A stretch of 64,000 nt of DNA from Pseudomonas vanderleydeniana (GTDB lineage Bacteria > Pseudomonadota > Gammaproteobacteria > Pseudomonadales > Pseudomonadaceae), in the NCBI RefSeq assembly GCF_014268755.2, contig NZ_CP077093.1, positions 4,700,001 to 4,764,000 on the forward strand, in the 5' to 3' direction. Every line of letters starts with the position of its first letter. The stretch's first letter is position 1. A program made the translations under genes and the position numbers. Of this stretch, positions 1-9,806 are shown piece after piece. The notes under the pieces are model-generated. The model searched no databases. It was not told the origin of the DNA and worked only from the letters and a program-made list of their open reading frames with translations.

Positions 1-524
1 TAGCAGACGCACCAATCCTGCAGGCCTTCCAACAAGTCGTGGAGGATGACGACAAGCATAGGCACCTCTACGAGGTGGTCAGACAGGTGAAGGATCTGCT
101 CAACACCGGCCAGGAGTTCGAGGTTTCGTTGACGACCACGTTCGGACAGCCCCTTCCTCCTCGCCAACGCCAAGCAACATTGGTCGTGCAACAGAGCCCG
201 GTCAGGACATTCCCTCAAGACACGGCAGGCCGCCCACGGCCGCCCATCTGCTACTTAAAGGTAGGTAAAGGTAACTCGGCCCAACCCGTCCCACTGACCT
301 ACGACCTATTCAAGGCCGTCAAGGAGCTGGAAAGAGGTCTTTCTCCGGCAGCTCTCCCAAGGACTGTCGTGGCATTGCTAGATACTGCCAAGGCTCGCCT
401 ATCTGGCCCAATCGTCCGGGATAAGGACTTACTTGAAGATGCCAAGATGCGTATTGGCGCAGATGGCACTGTAGTAGGTCTTTCGTGGAATGGCTTTGTT
501 GCAGCCAAGGAGAATGGGCTATGA
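1..524 (+). CDS. Partial unknown protein, first visible gene of a candidate defence operon
   Basis: The reading frame is open to the left edge of the window, so only the last ~174 residues are visible. A GTG at 39 is possible, but the frame continues upstream with plausible coding, so I treat the gene as cut by the window. The visible part is mostly helical and charged and ends in a conserved-looking tail (GLSWNGFVAAKENGL). I see no catalytic motif and do not recognise the family. Its TGA stop overlaps the next gene's ATG (ATGA), which indicates translational coupling. By analogy with multi-gene DNA-processing operons it may be the C-terminus of an ATPase or a recognition subunit, but that is a guess. 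Confidence 0.75.
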   Translation, partial: ADAPILQAFQQVVEDDDKHRHLYEVVRQVKDLLNTGQEFEVSLTTTFGQPLPPRQRQATLVVQQSPVRTFPQDTAGRPRPPICYLKVGKGNSAQPVPLTYDLFKAVKELERGLSPAALPRTVVALLDTAKARLSGPIVRDKDLLEDAKMRIGADGTVVGLSWNGFVAAKENGL

Positions 525-2062
525 GTCTTGCAGACTTCAAACAAGCGCCTTGGGGGCGCTCTCATAAAAAGTATCAGGAGTCAGCTCTTTCAATCAGCCC
601 AGCGCCGGAGTACGCAAGCTCAGAGGTACTGCTTGCTTCGCTGTACCGTGCCATCGGTTTTGGCTCCTTGAGTGAGGGCGCGATCCCACAAGCGGGACGT
701 GACCTGGATAAAGATATCCAGAAACGCCGCGAAAAGAGACAAGCTGCTCCCGAGGGTGCGGTTGTGGACGTTGAAGCATGGAACACTGTTCTCCATGGGG
801 TGCTGGAAAGCCCAAAGCTTCCAAACCAATCCTCCAAACGCTTCCTGCAGGTCACGCCAATAGTGCCAGGAATGGCATTGTTTTCCGGGTCCGCCCGGCT
901 AAGTGGCAACTCATGGGTGGCAGGCAGCTTGATACGCCGCATGGTTTGCCTGGGCTCTCCTAGCCTAGAGTCCGCACAAAAACTATGGAAAAAACTCTTC
1001 ATTGCGTTGAGCGTCAATGAAAATGACGATGTTTTCGCTCGCTGGCTCGACCAAGAAACATCGTCTTGGAACTTAGGACCAGATAGCTGGGACTTCTCCC
1101 CAATTACCGAAGATGAAATGGTACCGGAAACACCAGATATTCATGGATTGGCATTCCTTCCAGCACGAAGATTCGCCAAGGATCTGGACTCCATTATCCA
1201 AGCGAAAGGATCCATGACCCGCAGGCAATGGACCAGCCTGCTGGAAGCAATACTACGCTTGGGTGCAGCGTCCCACGTCATATGGTTATGTGATGTCCAT
1301 GCCCGGACCTGGAGCTGCCTATCAGCAGCACTCGGTGGTAGCACCTCCCCATCCAGCGAAGAGGAAGCAAGGCACGCCATATTCCCGCAGGCGCCTCAAT
1401 ACATGGCGTATGGCGGCAAGGCCCTCCAAGGTATTAAGGACAAGATCTCCACTTACCTCAATGCCCGACTGGGAATCAACGCCCTGCTTTGGTCACTAGA
1501 TCAGATTGAGGCGCCCTATACTGGCAGCCTCGCCACGAGCGCAGGGCTTGCCGGGCTCTGCCAACATATCCGCATCTATCAGGCCAAGCTCAATAGCCTA
1601 AATACAGCGGAAACAATCATCGATCTGCGCGAGCAAGAATCACGAGCACTGTTGTGCAAGAAGGGGATCGGCTCCAACCTAATGGAGTTCACACGACATG
1701 TCCTCGGGCAGCGCCAGACAGCAGCTCCACTGCTAAGAGGCTATGACCAAGGATACATCCTTAGGAAAAATGGAAGTAGCTCCTCCAGCCCGTGGATAGT
1801 ATCCCTAGGTCCAGTTGCCGTGCTCGCCCTAGTGCACTGTGCTCTTGCTGGAATGGGTGGCCCCCGCTCCGTCCACCGATTGGGCCAGCATCTCGAGGCC
1901 TACGGTGTAGCTGTAGACAAGCACGACATAGCAAGGAACGACCTAGGTCACCAGCTGAGAATGCTCGGCCTTGTACTCGACAGCCCCGACGCAGAGAGCG
2001 GCATGCTGTTGCTACCTCCATTCCCCGTTAGCCACTCTCAACTGAGCCCTGAACATGAATAA
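521..2062 (+). CDS. Unknown 513-aa protein, second gene of the candidate defence operon
   Basis: The start is set at 521 (MSLADFKQAPWGRS) because it overlaps the preceding stop as ATGA; an ATG 36 bases upstream lies inside the previous gene. The product is a soluble protein of 513 aa with no signal peptide, no convincing transmembrane segment and no P-loop or nuclease motif that I can see. Residues near the C-terminus (about 445-495) look like a small helical, winged-helix-like segment. It overlaps the next gene by 8 bases (ATGAATAA), so the three proteins are probably made in fixed ratio. Its size and its place before a giant HerA-like ATPase resemble DptG in the phosphorothioation-dependent Dpt restriction operons, but I cannot claim homology. 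Function unknown. Confidence 0.8.
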   Translation: MSLADFKQAPWGRSHKKYQESALSISPAPEYASSEVLLASLYRAIGFGSLSEGAIPQAGRDLDKDIQKRREKRQAAPEGAVVDVEAWNTVLHGVLESPKLPNQSSKRFLQVTPIVPGMALFSGSARLSGNSWVAGSLIRRMVCLGSPSLESAQKLWKKLFIALSVNENDDVFARWLDQETSSWNLGPDSWDFSPITEDEMVPETPDIHGLAFLPARRFAKDLDSIIQAKGSMTRRQWTSLLEAILRLGAASHVIWLCDVHARTWSCLSAALGGSTSPSSEEEARHAIFPQAPQYMAYGGKALQGIKDKISTYLNARLGINALLWSLDQIEAPYTGSLATSAGLAGLCQHIRIYQAKLNSLNTAETIIDLREQESRALLCKKGIGSNLMEFTRHVLGQRQTAAPLLRGYDQGYILRKNGSSSSSPWIVSLGPVAVLALVHCALAGMGGPRSVHRLGQHLEAYGVAVDKHDIARNDLGHQLRMLGLVLDSPDAESGMLLLPPFPVSHSQLSPEHE

Positions 2063-5000
2063 GCTTGCAATCTGGCTCGCCAAAGAAGTCCTTGGGAAAG
2101 TACAAGGTGCAACACAGGGTTACAGCAGCATTAATCCCGAGTACCGACTAATCTTCCGCGGCCCGCCATTAGAAATCCTCGAACAGACCTATAGCGACCT
2201 GACCCAAAACGGTGGAATCCAGGTTCAAGGGCGTCAAGATGGAAGCAAGGCGACACTACCAGTGTTACTCCAGTACCCGGGCAATCAGTTGCAAGGGCCC
2301 AAGCCGCTGATTGGACAATCTGGCAAGTGCGACAACGATCATTTATTAAATGTTCGCAACGACCCAACCAATCCTAGCTTCGTAGCATTAGTCCCTCCCG
2401 GACTGCATAACAACCTGTCTATCGAGTCCACAACGGACGAATTCGGGTTGGGATCAGATACCAGCACCGGAAGCACTTCCTTCGATATCTGGTGGAGAGA
2501 CGAGTTCGTCCAGCAAGCAGTTGAACAAGCGTTGACCGTTGCCGGCGTAGATCCGCAGCAAAAAGATGATGCGAAGGCCCTAATCGAGAAAGCTACCGGA
2601 GCAGTCGATGAAATTGATCCAGACAAAAGTAGCCATCGACTTGCCTGGCACTTACTGTCTCGCATCTACTCAATAGCAAGTACAAACCAAGGACTACCTG
2701 CTGGACAGGCACTTGCCCTAGCCTGTGGATTTCCTCCAATGGAGGATGGCAAGATTTCGCCAAAAATCCAACAGTCCACACTAGACAAAATATCCGAAGA
2801 GCTTGCCGATGGTTTCAAGACAGGGATCGAACGCCTGACAGCAAATGCAACACCAGAAACAGATAAAGCACTTCGCGAATTGCTCGCCCATTTACAGTCA
2901 AACTGTGACATACCTACGGCCTTCGAGCGTGCGACCGCGGCCTTCTACCTACCCAATGCGGGACTAGAACTAACGGCTCCTCCGTCTTGGTGGACAACCC
3001 TGACTATCGAGCAATGGACAGAACTGCTCTCGAACGAAGAGAACCAGGCCATTGGTGAAGTTGCCATCCAATGCACTAACGGCATTATCCCGATTAACAA
3101 GGGAATGCCAGCCCTGGTCAGAGGTCAGGTCGAACTCGCCGTCTCTACCAGTGAGGGCTATCAGCCTCAGGAGGTCCAACTGACGGGTGGGTCGCAGGGT
3201 AAAGCTTTCATATCATTGCCTGTCGCTCTAAATGGACCAACCCGCTATTCAGACTCAAGCCCCCCTGCCCATAAGACTCCGATGAGCTACAAGGTCATTG
3301 CTGGCGGCTCTAAACCTGCAAGTATCCGAGTCATATCCCTGGAGACCTGGCAACCCGGCATTGTCGTTAGTTGCAGACTAGCAACTAAATCGACACCACC
3401 CAAGAAACCCAGAAAGAAGTCGGCGAAATTGCATTGGGAAACAGCTCTTTCGCTCCCAGGATCAGGGCGTTATGAACTGCGGATCCACCTGTCGCCTGGA
3501 GTGTCCCTAGGAACGGTTGAAGGCCTATCCGACGACACTACTGAGATAGAGGCTGGCAAGCAGGATATCGAGACAAAGCAAGTTGGTGAGGACGAGTACC
3601 TCATTGAGATAGAAGCCGACGGTAAGTACCAGCTTGATATTGCGTTCACCCTGCCGGGTGAAAAAGCGCCATCGATTTGTAGAGCCTATCTGGCTTGCGA
3701 AGAGACGAAGGAGGAAGGTTGTCGTAGTGAATTCGAACGCCTCATCAAGCTCAATCGCAGGCATCTCGAAAAATTCGATACCAAGGCCGTCGTACACCTA
3801 GAACGAAACTCTCGTGCCTCCAGTCTTCAGTCCTGGATGCTCGAAGAGCAGAATGCAGCAATTTCATTCAGGCCATTGGTTATTTCAAACGACTATGCCT
3901 CACAATGGGCACCACCTGATTGGAATGCAATTGATGGCCCGATACTCTCTCGAGGCCAGTTCCTGCACGACCCACGCCCACAGGCAGAACACTTCCAGCC
4001 ACCGAAAGGTTTCATCGAGGCCCGTCAAGAGCTGGCAAAGTACATCCGAGGGGAAGACCAGTCGGGGCTGCTTGAGTCCGCCCCTCTGGGAGCTTGGCTG
4101 TCAAATGACCCGGATTTTAGGTCTCTAGTCGAAAGCTACCTCGACTCATTCATGTCATGGGTCAGCACCAATCCGTCAGTTGCTTGCTGGGTGGATACCG
4201 TTATCGTCTGCTCGCTGCAAGCAGATGGCCGCACTCTGGATAGGATCCCAGACGCAATTATCCTATCCCCTCTTCATCCATTGCGTCTTGCATGGCATTG
4301 CCTCGCCCAGAAGGTGCTGAGGGACGAAGTCGAGGGGGACTCAGCATGCCCATGTCCGGCAGCCAGCATCCTAGATCCAGATTGCATTCCTGATCTATTG
4401 ACCCTTTGCCTGCAGTCACCGAGTGGCGAAGATAGCGTGGACTTCCTATCAGTAGAATGTAGCTCTGACTACTGGTCAGTGCTCTGGAATGGCTCCCGGC
4501 TAAACCAAATTCCTGAACGTACCAGCCGGGCCCCTTTCGACAGTAGTCTCGGACTCACAGTGGGCGGTATATCTAGCGGATTCAGCCCAGCCCAAGTTTC
4601 TCGTGCACTCGACGACGTGACGGACCTGTTATCAGCAAAACCTATCGTCAGCTTGGTTGTATCCAGTGCAGGCGGCACTACGGATGCCTGTAACGAAGGT
4701 CTAGCAAATTGGTGCACAAAGCGCTTTGGCAACGGAGATCAGGACAAGACACGTCAAAGTGTTGGAGCAAGAATTCTGGAGGTGTTCGACACAAGGAAAA
4801 CCGGAGTACCCGATCAGGCGACGATAGCCAATCTCTCTGAAGATACCGACAATCATGTCCGTTGGTACGATAAGCAACCTGTCAACTCCAAACCCGATCT
4901 TGGAATAATTGCCCAGCTAAACTCAGCCGATCCCGAGTCCAAGGAAGTGGGAATACTATCCCCACTGAGTGTAGGGGGACTGATCAGGCACCGAGTTAGG

Positions 5001-7553
5001 CGTCAACTAAAAGCCTCGTTCCTAAGCGAATCCAGACAAGGCCTGCAAATGCCCCTGTCAGGCGATCCATTTGCCGACAAAGTATCCACTTGCATGCTCA
5101 TGCTGGAGAAAATCCGGGATGGTAAGGTCGGACTGCAATTTTCCCCAAACACCCATGCAATTTCCGGCATGCTTGAGGGCAATAGCGCAGGGTTTGTCGC
5201 TGTCTCATCCTCAGCTATTGATCCTGCGTGTTTCCTCGGAGGTTGGATCGAAGGTACCTACCTATGGGACTACGACCTGCCTGCATACTCCCACCGCGCA
5301 GGTGATACCAGCGGCTACTATCTCTTGTCACAGGTCAAGGAAGCAGATCGGGACGCGCTTCGAAGAGTGCTGAAGCCCCTGCCGGATTGCGGAAACCTAG
5401 ACGACAACCAGATCGAGCAGATACTTCTTGAAGTCGCCAGACGTGGGATCCCTACTGTGCGAGGCCTATCTGGAGACGACACAGGCGCTACTGGAGATCT
5501 CGGTCTCTTTCTTGCCGTTCGCCTGCTGCAGGACCAATTCCGCCAGGAAGGTAACCTGAACAGCCTACTGCCAGTTCTTGCAGGTACCCCAGAAGACTCG
5601 ACCATAGCTATTATCATTCCGGTCGACCCCTTCCGAGGATACCTTTCCGACCTCGCTCGCTCCCTGGGCAAGGAACGCAAGGAAATGTCCCTGTCACGTC
5701 CAGACCTGCTTGCGGTGGGTGTAAGAGCATGCAATGACAGAATTCAATTGCACCTTACTCCCATCGAGGTCAAATGCAGGCAAAACAGTGTGTTCAGTTC
5801 TGGTGACTCGACCGAGGCGCTGAATCAGGCAAAGGCGCTTTCGACACTGCTGCGTGCCATCGAGGAACGCGCGACCACATCGCTCGCCTGGCGGCTAGCC
5901 TTCCAGCACCTATTGTTGTCGATGATAGGCTTTGGCCTAAGGGTGTATAGCCAACATCAAGCCGTGGATGGGCAAGCCGGACGCTGGGCCAGCTACCACG
6001 AGCGTATTGCCGCAGCGATACTTAACCCTACTCCAACGATTAGCATCGACGAAAAAGGACGCCTAATCGTAGTTGATGGCTCCCCCGACAGCGACTCGCA
6101 TGACCGTGATGGAGATGGCTATGCAGAGACAATCGTCATATCCAGCAAAGATGCGGGCCGGATGATTGTCGGAAACGACGCCCAATCTTTCTACGACTCT
6201 GTTCGTAGCAAAGTCAATGATTGGGGGCTACTGCCTGCGAGCACAAACGAGCCGTCCTCTCCAACATCGAAATCGACATCGATAGTTGAAGCCCCTGTCT
6301 TGAGCGAAGAGCAAACGGGTACGCCTGCATCGGAACCAGGAGAGAAAGCAAACGGCTCCTCCCTTGAATTGATAGAGCAATCATCTACCACAACGAGTTC
6401 ACCCATGGCCGCACCAGCTACTCCAGTCAGCAGCGGAATTGTCCTGTCTGTAGGCAAGACCGTCGATGGTTTCGAGCCTCGCCCACTCACTCTCAACATA
6501 TCCAACACCCAGCTCAACCAGCTGAACATTGGCGTCGTCGGTGACCTCGGGACAGGGAAGACCCAGTTCCTGAAATCCCTAATTCTGCAGATCTCTAGGT
6601 CTCGCGATGAAAACCGAGGGATAACACCTAGATTCCTCATCTTCGACTACAAGCGCGACTACAGCAGCGACGATTTTGTTAAGGCGACAGGTGCCAAGGT
6701 CGTGAAGCCCTATCGCCTTCCCCTGAACCTATTCGACACAACAGGCATGGGCGAGTCTTCTGCCCCCTGGCTAGACAGGTTCCGGTTCTTCTCAGACGTT
6801 CTGGACAAGGTGTACACAGGCATAGGGCCTGTTCAACGAGACAAGCTCAAAAAGGCTGTCCGTAATGCCTATGACACAGCCAACGCAGAAAATAGGCAGC
6901 CAACGATCTACGACATACACGAAGAATACAGCCAGCTACTCGCCGGCAAGTCGGACTCACCAATGGCAATCATTGATGATCTGGTAGACATGGAAGTCTT
7001 CGCTCGCGACGGAGATATCAAACCGTTCGACGAGTTCCTAGACGGGGTCGTGGTTATATCCCTGGACGCCATGGGACAGGACGACAGAAGCAAGAACATG
7101 CTCGTTGCCGTCATGCTAAATATGTTCTACGAGAACATGCTTCGGACCCCAAAACGTCCCTTCATAGGTGATTCACCACAGCTCCGAGCCATAGACTCGT
7201 ACCTATTGGTGGACGAGGCAGACAACATCATGCGATATGAATTCGACGTCCTGCGGAAGCTACTTTTGCAAGGGCGGGAGTTCGGAGCGGGTGTGATTCT
7301 TGCATCTCAGTACCTCCGGCACTTCAAGGCTGGAGCGACCGATTATCGCGACCCTCTGCTAACTTGGTTTATTCACAAGGTACCCAATGCCACGCCAAAC
7401 GAACTTGGCGCCCTGGGGTTCACATCGGACCTAGCCGAGCTATCCGAACGCGTGAAGACGCTTCCGAACCATCATTGCCTCTACAAATCGTTCGATGCTA
7501 CAGGTGAAGTCATACGTGGCCTCCCCTTCTTCGAGCTCACCAGCCAGAGTTAA
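2055..7553 (+). CDS. 1832-aa protein with PD-(D/E)xK-like motif and C-terminal HerA/FtsK-type ATPase
   Basis: A very large cytoplasmic protein. Residues 1-700 have no recognised motif. Near 736-748 is the sequence ILSPLHPLRLAWH. At D1217 (RPDLLAV) and E1238-V-K1240 (PIEVKCR) the spacing fits a PD-(D/E)xK nuclease core. A low-complexity Ser/Thr/Pro linker (about 1395-1460) leads to a P-loop domain: Walker A GDLGTGKT at 1496-1503, Walker B YLLVDEADN at 1716-1724, and a downstream ILASQY resembling the sensor/arginine region of HerA/FtsK/VirD4 ATPases. The size and C-terminal ATPase resemble DptH of Dnd-associated restriction, although no dnd genes are visible here. Inference: a DNA-translocating nuclease in a defence system. 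The gene is intact, with no frameshift. It overlaps the gene before it and is followed by a hairpin and vsr. Confidence 0.85.
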   Translation: MNKLAIWLAKEVLGKVQGATQGYSSINPEYRLIFRGPPLEILEQTYSDLTQNGGIQVQGRQDGSKATLPVLLQYPGNQLQGPKPLIGQSGKCDNDHLLNVRNDPTNPSFVALVPPGLHNNLSIESTTDEFGLGSDTSTGSTSFDIWWRDEFVQQAVEQALTVAGVDPQQKDDAKALIEKATGAVDEIDPDKSSHRLAWHLLSRIYSIASTNQGLPAGQALALACGFPPMEDGKISPKIQQSTLDKISEELADGFKTGIERLTANATPETDKALRELLAHLQSNCDIPTAFERATAAFYLPNAGLELTAPPSWWTTLTIEQWTELLSNEENQAIGEVAIQCTNGIIPINKGMPALVRGQVELAVSTSEGYQPQEVQLTGGSQGKAFISLPVALNGPTRYSDSSPPAHKTPMSYKVIAGGSKPASIRVISLETWQPGIVVSCRLATKSTPPKKPRKKSAKLHWETALSLPGSGRYELRIHLSPGVSLGTVEGLSDDTTEIEAGKQDIETKQVGEDEYLIEIEADGKYQLDIAFTLPGEKAPSICRAYLACEETKEEGCRSEFERLIKLNRRHLEKFDTKAVVHLERNSRASSLQSWMLEEQNAAISFRPLVISNDYASQWAPPDWNAIDGPILSRGQFLHDPRPQAEHFQPPKGFIEARQELAKYIRGEDQSGLLESAPLGAWLSNDPDFRSLVESYLDSFMSWVSTNPSVACWVDTVIVCSLQADGRTLDRIPDAIILSPLHPLRLAWHCLAQKVLRDEVEGDSACPCPAASILDPDCIPDLLTLCLQSPSGEDSVDFLSVECSSDYWSVLWNGSRLNQIPERTSRAPFDSSLGLTVGGISSGFSPAQVSRALDDVTDLLSAKPIVSLVVSSAGGTTDACNEGLANWCTKRFGNGDQDKTRQSVGARILEVFDTRKTGVPDQATIANLSEDTDNHVRWYDKQPVNSKPDLGIIAQLNSADPESKEVGILSPLSVGGLIRHRVRRQLKASFLSESRQGLQMPLSGDPFADKVSTCMLMLEKIRDGKVGLQFSPNTHAISGMLEGNSAGFVAVSSSAIDPACFLGGWIEGTYLWDYDLPAYSHRAGDTSGYYLLSQVKEADRDALRRVLKPLPDCGNLDDNQIEQILLEVARRGIPTVRGLSGDDTGATGDLGLFLAVRLLQDQFRQEGNLNSLLPVLAGTPEDSTIAIIIPVDPFRGYLSDLARSLGKERKEMSLSRPDLLAVGVRACNDRIQLHLTPIEVKCRQNSVFSSGDSTEALNQAKALSTLLRAIEERATTSLAWRLAFQHLLLSMIGFGLRVYSQHQAVDGQAGRWASYHERIAAAILNPTPTISIDEKGRLIVVDGSPDSDSHDRDGDGYAETIVISSKDAGRMIVGNDAQSFYDSVRSKVNDWGLLPASTNEPSSPTSKSTSIVEAPVLSEEQTGTPASEPGEKANGSSLELIEQSSTTTSSPMAAPATPVSSGIVLSVGKTVDGFEPRPLTLNISNTQLNQLNIGVVGDLGTGKTQFLKSLILQISRSRDENRGITPRFLIFDYKRDYSSDDFVKATGAKVVKPYRLPLNLFDTTGMGESSAPWLDRFRFFSDVLDKVYTGIGPVQRDKLKKAVRNAYDTANAENRQPTIYDIHEEYSQLLAGKSDSPMAIIDDLVDMEVFARDGDIKPFDEFLDGVVVISLDAMGQDDRSKNMLVAVMLNMFYENMLRTPKRPFIGDSPQLRAIDSYLLVDEADNIMRYEFDVLRKLLLQGREFGAGVILASQYLRHFKAGATDYRDPLLTWFIHKVPNATPNELGALGFTSDLAELSERVKTLPNHHCLYKSFDATGEVIRGLPFFELTSQS

Positions 7554-7563
7554 CCCAGGCTCA

Positions 7564-7590
7564 GTCCGGCCCTAGCCGCTAGGGCCGGAC
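7564..7590 (+). terminator. Perfect 12-bp hairpin between the giant ATPase gene and vsr
   Basis: A perfect inverted repeat, GTCCGGCCCTAG and its complement, with a 3-base loop (CCG). It starts 11 bases after the ATPase stop and ends immediately before the vsr ribosome binding site (AAGGAG). No T-run follows, so it is not a classic intrinsic terminator. It may be a partial terminator, an mRNA-stability element, or a structure that lowers vsr translation. Confidence 0.6.
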
Positions 7591-7603
7591 AAGGAGACTA
7601 CCA

Positions 7604-8035
7604 TTGACTGACATCCTTTCCCCAGCAGAACGTTCGAAGAGGATGTCACGCATCAGAAGCAAGGACACCCGTCCAGAGCTTGTCCTACGCAAAATCCTTC
7701 ATGGACTTGGGCTTAGATATCGACTGCACAGCATCAGGCTTCCCGGAAAACCGGACCTGATATTTCCTCGCTACAACGTAGTAGTGTTCGTGCATGGATG
7801 CTTTTGGCACCGCCATGCGGAATGCAACATCGCTACAACCCCCAAGAGCAATACACCCTTTTGGCTTGAGAAGTTTGAGAAAAATGTTGAGCGGGACATA
7901 CGAGTCAGGTCACAGCTGGAAAATCTCGGATGGAGGGTATTCGTGGTTTGGGAGTGTGAGCTCGCCTCCACAAAAAAAGCGCAAGCTACTGCAGAGCGAC
8001 TTAACGGGTGGATTCGCGATGACGAAAAATCCTGA
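7604..8035 (+). CDS. vsr: Very short patch repair-type (Vsr) DNA endonuclease
   Basis: 143 aa, the usual length of the family. The N-terminus MTDILSPAERSKRMSRIRSKDT, followed by RPEL, is the typical Vsr opening. KPDLIFPRYNVVVFVHGCFWH carries the catalytic Asp and the metal-binding His/Cys region, and VFVVWECEL is the characteristic C-terminal block. Known Vsr enzymes nick 5' of the T in T:G mismatches left by deamination of 5-methylcytosine and normally accompany a cytosine methylase. The start is TTG at 7604, chosen because AAGGAG lies 7 bases upstream and the protein aligns from there. No methylase is present in the visible part of the operon; it may lie upstream of the window, or the nuclease may serve as a defence effector. 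Confidence 0.95.
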   Translation: MTDILSPAERSKRMSRIRSKDTRPELVLRKILHGLGLRYRLHSIRLPGKPDLIFPRYNVVVFVHGCFWHRHAECNIATTPKSNTPFWLEKFEKNVERDIRVRSQLENLGWRVFVVWECELASTKKAQATAERLNGWIRDDEKS

Positions 8036-8179
8036 CATGTATCAGCCGGATAAACACCAGTACTTGAGAAGAAAACGCCCAATTAAAGCCTGACTATAGG
8101 TTCAGTGACTTGACCACCTGCAAGAAGAAGTGAACCAGATGATAAGATCAGCCACCCAAAATTCAGCTACGAATTAAGA

Positions 8180-8662
8180 ATGTCTAGAAAAATCATATCT
8201 GCCAAAGAGTTCGACATCTGCGTTTCGATGTCAGATCTAGTCACCTGGGAAGGCGACGACAAGACTCCCAATGTCGACTTACAGGCTGTATTTGCCGCCC
8301 TTGAAATTCCCGTCAACATCATGGAGCTCTATGAATCGTATTTCGCCCACCTTTATAACGGCTACGGCGACGTACACGTCTATCATGCTCAAAATAACGG
8401 AGGCAGTATTCTCGCGATCGACTTGTATCGAGAACTCACCGATCAACAAGATTTGACAGCCCTATCGTTACGCATTGAAAGCCCCGCATTTGATCAGGTA
8501 CTCGCCCATCTGAGGTCATTCTTTGACAGTGCCACCCGTCAAGTGGCATTTGAGCAGGTAAGCTATTCCAGGCGGCTTCGCGAGATGCTTGACGAGAGCA
8601 GATACCCCCGACAGGTCGAAGAAGATCACGACTATATGCAGCAACACTTCGTCCACCGGTGA
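8180..8662 (+). CDS. Orphan hypothetical protein in the island
   Basis: 160 aa, acidic and soluble, with no signal peptide or membrane segment. The ribosome binding site is weak (TTAAGA just before ATG). The sequence is rich in Asp/Glu and aromatic residues (YESYFAHLYNGYGDVHVYHAQ) and has no motif I know. It stands alone, 144 bases after vsr and before a decayed insertion sequence, and its base composition is lower in GC than the core genes. It could be an island passenger or a small accessory gene. Function unknown. Confidence 0.6.
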   Translation: MSRKIISAKEFDICVSMSDLVTWEGDDKTPNVDLQAVFAALEIPVNIMELYESYFAHLYNGYGDVHVYHAQNNGGSILAIDLYRELTDQQDLTALSLRIESPAFDQVLAHLRSFFDSATRQVAFEQVSYSRRLREMLDESRYPRQVEEDHDYMQQHFVHR

Positions 8663-8861
8663 TGCCAGGCAGCCTAATGCCACGTAACGCCAATTCAGCG
8701 CTGGCGTCTTCCTCTACGCCAAGGCCAGTGTTACTTGCTGATCGCCTCCTTGCGATCACGCAAGTGCACTACCGGACATCAGAACCTCCTACACAACGAG
8801 CTGACGTAATCAACGAGCCGGACACTGCTGCGTCGACGGTTCCTTGCCAAAAATTAGCCTA

Positions 8862-9806
8862 GGCTCTGTCTGAAATCCCAAGAAACTGAAATGTGGCCCC
8901 GGAACAGCCTGGGCTCTGTACAGTCGCCGACCATCTACAGAAAGGAATTCTGTGATGGCAAAGCGTTATGAGCTCTCGGATGAAGCGTGGGCAGTGGTCA
9001 CCAATCTCTTTACGGCAGCTCACGCCAGGGGCCGGCCCCGCAGCAGTGATCGCTTGATGCTCGATGCTGTGCTCTGGGTACTTTGTTCAGGAGCAACCTG
9101 GCGAGATATGCCCGAGCGTTTCGGGTCTTGGGCGACGGTCTATCACCGCTTCCGAGCCTGGCGAAACTGCGAAACATTCGATCAGATGCTCAGACGATTG
9201 CACCTCAGACTTAATGACAAAGGCTTGATCGCCCCCGCACCTGAATGATCGATTCGACCGCTGGTAGAGCAACCCGTGCTTTATCTGGAGCGCGGAAAAA
9301 GGGGGCCTGACGAGCCTGCCGATCACGCTCTAGGCCGCAGTCGTGGCGGCCTGACAACCAAAATCTACATGCTCTGCGACGCCAACGGGATACCGCTGCG
9401 CTTTCTCCTCTCTGGCGGTCAAGCCAGTGACATCAGCTACGCACAACCACTGTTGGACGAAGTCAGCATTCCATCGAGCCAACGTGGCCGCCCGCGCAAG
9501 CGCTGAAAATGGCTGCTTGCCGATAAGGGCTACGACGCCTAAGCGCTACGCCGCTACTGCGACCAATATCGAATGCAACCCGTCATCCCACTGCGCTCGA
9601 TGAAGCGCAAGCCCAAGCCTGGCTTACCCAGACTGTTCGACCGGCCCAAATACCGACAGCGCAACATCATCGAACGCATGTTTGGCTGGCTGAAAGAGAG
9701 CCGCCGAATCGTCACGCGCTTCGACAAGCTTGCAAAAAGTTGTGCCGCGATGGTCTCGCTGGCTTGTGTCTTGCGGTGTGTGCGACGGCTTTTTTCAGAC
9801 AGAGCC
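8862..9806 (+). mobile_element. Decayed IS5-family insertion sequence (IS427-like), about 945 bp
   Basis: Perfect 14-bp terminal inverted repeats, GGCTCTGTCTGAAA at 8862-8875 and its complement at 9793-9806, are flanked by a TA duplication (8860-8861 and 9807-9808). The 2-bp TA target duplication, the GG...CC ends and the transposase sequence fit the IS427 group of the IS5 family. The transposase inside is inactivated, so this copy is a fossil unless acted on in trans. Confidence 0.9.

Noticed and set aside
8019..8093. 24-codon frame overlapping the end of vsr
   Set aside because: Too short, no ribosome binding site, not supported by composition.
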